A stretch of DNA of 34,773 nt from positions 1-34,773 of the forward strand of contig CAZWUK010000014.1 of the NCBI GenBank assembly GCA_964636685.1, given 5' to 3'. How positions within the stretch are numbered: the stretch's first letter is position 1; each line of letters starts with the position of its first letter. Position numbers and translations under genes: made by a program. Below, one piece after another: positions 31,608-34,773 of this stretch. The stretch is from CAZWUK01 sp964636685 (GTDB lineage Bacteria; Bacillota; Clostridia; Christensenellales; CAG-138). A model generated the notes under the pieces. The model was not told where the DNA came from, did not search any database, and saw only the letters and a list, made by a program, of their open reading frames with translations.

Positions 31608-32846
31608 TTACGGATAGAGCGGAAATTGCTCGCACAGCGCCAAGACCTGCCGCTTTACGGGTTCGATTGCATCCTCCTTTTCATCGATCACCTTTGCGAT
31701 CAACCGACCAATCTCCTCCATCTCCGTTTCCTTCATACCGCGCGTCGTCACTGCCGGCGTACCAAAGCGCACACCGCTGGCCAGATTCGGGCTCAATTGA
31801 TCGAATGGGATGGCGTTCTTATTGGCGGTAATATGCGCAAGATCCAACAGGTTCTGCACCTGCTTTCCGGTGACGCCCTTTGGTGTGAGATCAGCAAGGA
31901 TCAGATGGTTATCCGTACCGCCGGAAACAATGCGAAGCCCCGCATTTTGCAGCGAATCCGCAAGCGCAACGGCGTTTAATCGCGTCTGATGCTGATACGT
32001 CTTGAAGGAGGGCTGCATTGCTTCCAAAAGACAAACCGCTTTTCCGGCAATGGCATGCAGAATCGGGCCGCCCTGCATCCCGGGAAAAATCGCCTTGTCG
32101 ATTCGCTTTGCCAATTCCTGTTTGCACAGGATCAAGCCTCCGCGCGGTCCGCGCAAAGTCTTGTGGGTCGTCGTCGTGGCAACGTCGGCATACGGAAACG
32201 GGTTTGGATGCTCTCCTGCCGCGACAAGCCCGGCAATATGCGCCATATCGACCATGAAATACGCGTTGCAGCGCTTTGCGATTTCCCCAATCCGCGCAAA
32301 GTCGATTGTTCTGGAGTAAGCGCTCGCGCCTGCCACAATCAGCTTCGGCCGGTGCTCCTCGGCAAGCGCGGCCAGCTGTTCATAATCGATCTGCTCGGTA
32401 TCTGGTCGCACACCGTAATGCACAAAATGATAGTATTTTCCGGACGCGCTCACCGTTGCGCCATGCGAAAGATGTCCGCCGTGCGTCAAGCTCATCGACA
32501 GTATCGTATCGCCCGGTTCCAACAGTCCAAAATAGACCGCCATATTGGCTTGCGTTCCCGAATGTGCCTGCACATTGGCGTGCTCTGCTGAAAACAGTTT
32601 CTTTGCGCGCTCGATGGCGATGGTTTCGATACCGTCCACATACTCGCAACCGCCGTAATAGCGGCGTCCCGGATAGCCTTCGGCGTACTTATTGGTAAGC
32701 GGGCTTCCCAAAGCTGCCATAACCTCTGCTGACACAAAGTTTTCCGAAGCAATGAGCTCAATATGATCCTGCTGACGATGCAGCTCTTTTTCCATCAGAT
32801 CCGCAATCTCCGGATCAAACGGACGAATGAATTCGTGTGATTTCAC
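31608..32846 (-). CDS. glyA: Serine hydroxymethyltransferase
   Basis: This 412-residue PLP enzyme interconverts serine and glycine, charging tetrahydrofolate with a one-carbon unit. Family blocks are clear: ELIASENFVS, SPLTNKYAEGYPGRRYYGGCE, VQAHSGTQAN, VDMAHIAGLVAAG and TTTTHKTLRGPRGG with the PLP-binding Lys. The length is normal. The start codon is GTG at 32846, with AAGGAG 7 bases upstream. It begins 11 bases after the thioredoxin gene, as the last gene of the operon led by aspS in this window. Confidence 0.96.
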   Translation of the reverse strand: MKSHEFIRPFDPEIADLMEKELHRQQDHIELIASENFVSAEVMAALGSPLTNKYAEGYPGRRYYGGCEYVDGIETIAIERAKKLFSAEHANVQAHSGTQANMAVYFGLLEPGDTILSMSLTHGGHLSHGATVSASGKYYHFVHYGVRPDTEQIDYEQLAALAEEHRPKLIVAGASAYSRTIDFARIGEIAKRCNAYFMVDMAHIAGLVAAGEHPNPFPYADVATTTTHKTLRGPRGGLILCKQELAKRIDKAIFPGMQGGPILHAIAGKAVCLLEAMQPSFKTYQHQTRLNAVALADSLQNAGLRIVSGGTDNHLILADLTPKGVTGKQVQNLLDLAHITANKNAIPFDQLSPNLASGVRFGTPAVTTRGMKETEMEEIGRLIAKVIDEKEDAIEPVKRQVLALCEQFPLYP

Positions 32847-32857
32847 AGTATGTCTCC

Positions 32858-33184
32858 TTACAGATATTTTGCAATCAGTTCGGAGAACTGCTGCTTGGGC
32901 TTTGCGCCCACTGACTTTTCCTTTACTTCACCTTTTTTAAAGAGCAGCACGGTCGGAATCGTTGCAATCTGATAACGCTCCGCAAGCTGCGGCTCTTCAT
33001 CGACATTGATCTTGCAAACCGTTGCCTTTCCCGCATATTCTTCGCCCAGCTGGTCAATAAACGGCGCGATCATTCTGCAGGGGCCGCACCAGGACGCCCA
33101 GAAATCCGCAAACACGACGTCCTGCTCCAGGAGCAATGCGTCGAATTGTTCTGTATTTACATGCTTTACGGTTGTGTTCTCCAT
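32858..33184 (-). CDS. trxA: Thioredoxin
   Basis: This 108-residue protein has the full thioredoxin pattern: VVFADFWASWCGPCRMIAPFIDQL with the WCGPC active site, KINVDEEPQLAERY, the cis-proline in IATIPTVLLFKKGE and a final helix. It reduces protein disulfides in the cytosol. AGAGG is 7 bases before the ATG at 33184; a longer open frame upstream overlaps the RseC-like gene. The start lies 2 bases after the RseC-like stop, so both are translated together. Confidence 0.96.
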   Translation of the reverse strand: MENTTVKHVNTEQFDALLLEQDVVFADFWASWCGPCRMIAPFIDQLGEEYAGKATVCKINVDEEPQLAERYQIATIPTVLLFKKGEVKEKSVGAKPKQQFSELIAKYL

Positions 33185-33186
33185 GT

Positions 33187-33630
33187 TCAATCCTCTGTTT
33201 CTTTGGTATCTGCGGCTTCCAATATCCCAGTAATGCGGGGTCTGAAAGTCTGTCGCTTTTGAAATTTTTTGTCCAATATGCGAAGGAGTGCATAAGACAG
33301 CGCGCACAATCCGACGCCAAGGATCACACCGGCAATTTCGGAGAGCAAGCTGCCCAACAACACCCCTGCTACAAGGCCGATCAGCGGTATGACATATGCC
33401 AGTACGCTTGCGCGCAAGACCTTTCCCGCAGACAGCTCCACGGTTACGAGATCGCCCGGTTTTGCACCTGCTGTGGAATTATCCGCCAGTATCTCCATTT
33501 CCTTTTCCCCCACGGCAAGACATGCGCCGCAGTGGGCGCACATCGAGCCGCGTTGAAAATGAACCTTCGCCAGCGCCCCCTGCAATGACGTTACAACGCC
33601 GGCGTGATCGTCTCTTGCTTGTTCACTCAT
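33187..33630 (-). CDS. RseC/SoxR-reducing-type membrane protein
   Basis: This 147-residue protein fits the RseC/MucC family: an N-terminal domain with a three-cysteine motif (MCAHCGACLAVG), a beta-rich part (GDLVTVELSAGKVLRASVLAYVIPLIG) and two membrane helices (about 70-88 and 92-110). In proteobacteria RseC takes part in reducing SoxR and in sigma-E control; in Clostridia it is commonly linked to Rnf-type electron transfer (family knowledge), though no rnf genes are here. AAGGA lies 6 bases before ATG 33630, and the gene overlaps the end of aspS by 8 bases. Confidence 0.85.
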   Translation of the reverse strand: MSEQARDDHAGVVTSLQGALAKVHFQRGSMCAHCGACLAVGEKEMEILADNSTAGAKPGDLVTVELSAGKVLRASVLAYVIPLIGLVAGVLLGSLLSEIAGVILGVGLCALSYALLRILDKKFQKRQTFRPRITGILEAADTKETED

Positions 33631-34773
33631 CTTCGTTCCTTGTGCAGGAGATGCTAAGCTCATCCAGCTGCTTTGCTTCCACGATTGACGGCGCGTTGGT
33701 CAGCGGGCAGGAAGCGTTTTGTACTTTCGGGAATGCGATGACGTCGCGGATGCTGGGCATGCCGCAGATGAGCATTGCCAGACGATCCAGACCGTATGCC
33801 ATTCCACCGTGTGGCGGCGGGCCAAAGCGGAACGCATTGAGCAGGAAGCCGAAGCGGCTCCACGCCTGTTCTTTGGTAAAGCCCAGCGCGCCGAACATCC
33901 GCTCTTGCAGCTCCTGCGAATGGATACGGATCGAACCGCCGCCAATCTCCACACCGTTCAAGATGATGTCGTAGGCTTTGGCGCGCACCCGTCCGGGATC
34001 GCTTTCCAAATAAGGCAGATCCTCGTCCATGGGGCTGGTGAAGGGATGGTGCATCGCCATAAAACGATTCTCCTCCTCGCTCCACTCCAGCAGCGGGAAC
34101 TCAGTGACCCACAATAGGTTGTATTGGTTTTCCGGAATCAGGTTGAGCTTCTGGGCAAGGTTTAGGCGCAATGCGCCCAGCGCGGCAAACACGACGGAAT
34201 TTTTATCCGCGACGATGAAAGCCACATCGCCCTGCTCCATGCCGGCCGTTTTCAAAACCGTCTGCATTTCCTCCTCCGTGAGGAATTTTGCAATCGGCGA
34301 CTGTACGCCATCGGCTTTATAATTGATCCAAGCCAGTCCCTTGGCGCGGTACGTCTTGACAAATTCGCCGAGCGCATCGATCTCCTTGCGGGAAAAATGC
34401 GCCGTGCCGCCCTTTGCGACGATGCAGCGAACGCTGCCGCCTGCGGCGACCGCATTGGAAAACACGGAGAAGCCACAATTTTTAACGGCGTCGGTCAAAT
34501 CGCACAGCTCCATGCCAAAGCGCGTATCCGGCTTATCGGAACCGAATCGGTTCATTGCCTCTTGATAGGTCAAGCGCGGCAAGGGAAGCTGAATGTCTAT
34601 ATCCAGCGTTTCTTTGAAAAGCTTTTTCAGAAAGCCTTCGTTGACGCCCATAACGTCATTTTCTTCCACGAACGACATCTCAACGTCGATCTGCGTAAAG
34701 TCCGGCTGACCTTCTGTTCTCAAGTCATCGTCGCGGAATCAGCGGGCAATTTGGAAATAACGGTCGTAGCCGG
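33623..34773 (-). CDS. aspS: Aspartate-tRNA ligase, C-terminal part, with an in-frame TGA
   Basis: The sequence is the catalytic half of AspRS, cut by the window edge. Seen: GQPDFTQIDVEMSF (around class II motif 2), the bacterial GAD-type insert, HHPFTSPMDEDL, YDIILNGVEIGGGSIRIH and motif 3 as GGMAYGLDRLAMLI. The upstream codons in the same frame read YDRYFQIAR, then TGA (34741-34739), then FRDDDLR. Other AspRS proteins have Cys at that position (ARCFRDEDLR), so one base change from TGC/TGT explains the stop. An essential gene should not be interrupted: a sequence error is most likely, recoding less so. The downstream open part alone runs to 34723. The rest of the gene is beyond the right edge. 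Confidence 0.85.

Noticed and set aside
1..34773. CRISPR array, prophage, integron or rRNA genes
   Set aside because: No regularly spaced repeats, phage genes, integrase or rRNA-like sequence were seen anywhere in the window.

Overview
The window looks like a chromosomal piece from a strictly anaerobic, fermentative member of the Clostridia (Bacillota). Supporting this are strong AGGAGG-type ribosome binding sites, sigma-A-like promoters with 17-base spacers, two [FeFe]-hydrogenase-type proteins, a bifunctional AdhE, the redox repressor Rex, and an oxygen-defence set (flavodiiron protein, desulfoferrodoxin, rubredoxin). I cannot name a genus.

Layout. 1-2667 (+): the tail of an unidentified gene, a DegV-family lipid-binding protein, a conserved protein of unknown function, a TetR-type regulator and tRNA-Glu(CTC). 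2807-4814 (-): a flavodoxin-like protein behind a secreted SH3/EEP-nuclease-fold protein. 4918-6795 (-): a GH13 alpha-glucosidase with an extra N-terminal domain. 6980-7141: a palindromic MITE-like element. 7269-12452 (-): one very large repeat-rich surface protein, split by a single in-frame TAG. 12933-13664 (+): a VanZ-family membrane protein.

13725-22987 (-) is the centrepiece. It is a tightly packed nine-gene operon: rex, adhE, an APH-fold kinase-like protein, two thioredoxin-fold [2Fe-2S] proteins, a FlK-like thioesterase, a PAS-containing sensory-type [FeFe] hydrogenase, a SpoIIE/PP2C phosphatase and a second [FeFe]-hydrogenase-type enzyme. It joins NADH sensing (Rex), ethanol formation (AdhE), H2 metabolism or sensing and probably a phosphorylation signal in one transcript. 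A LysR-type regulator lies just upstream, and a perfect 17-bp inverted repeat sits next to the rex promoter.

24195-27323 (-): rubredoxin, desulfoferrodoxin, a three-domain flavodiiron protein and an AIM24-family protein, one operon for O2/superoxide handling. 27563-29118 (+): a compact three-gene ExbB/ExbD-like ion-channel module, unusual for a Gram-positive lineage. 29260-30384 (-): a DUF362 ferredoxin protein, divergent from an apparently leaderless EamA transporter (30496-31404, +). 31608-34773 (-): aspS (partial), rseC-like, thioredoxin and glyA in one operon; the aspS reading frame carries an in-frame TGA at a normally conserved cysteine codon.

The two in-frame stops (TAG in the adhesin, TGA in aspS) may be sequence errors, a real pseudogene, or recoding; the sequence alone cannot decide. 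All functional statements rest on motifs and family recognition by eye; no searches were run.
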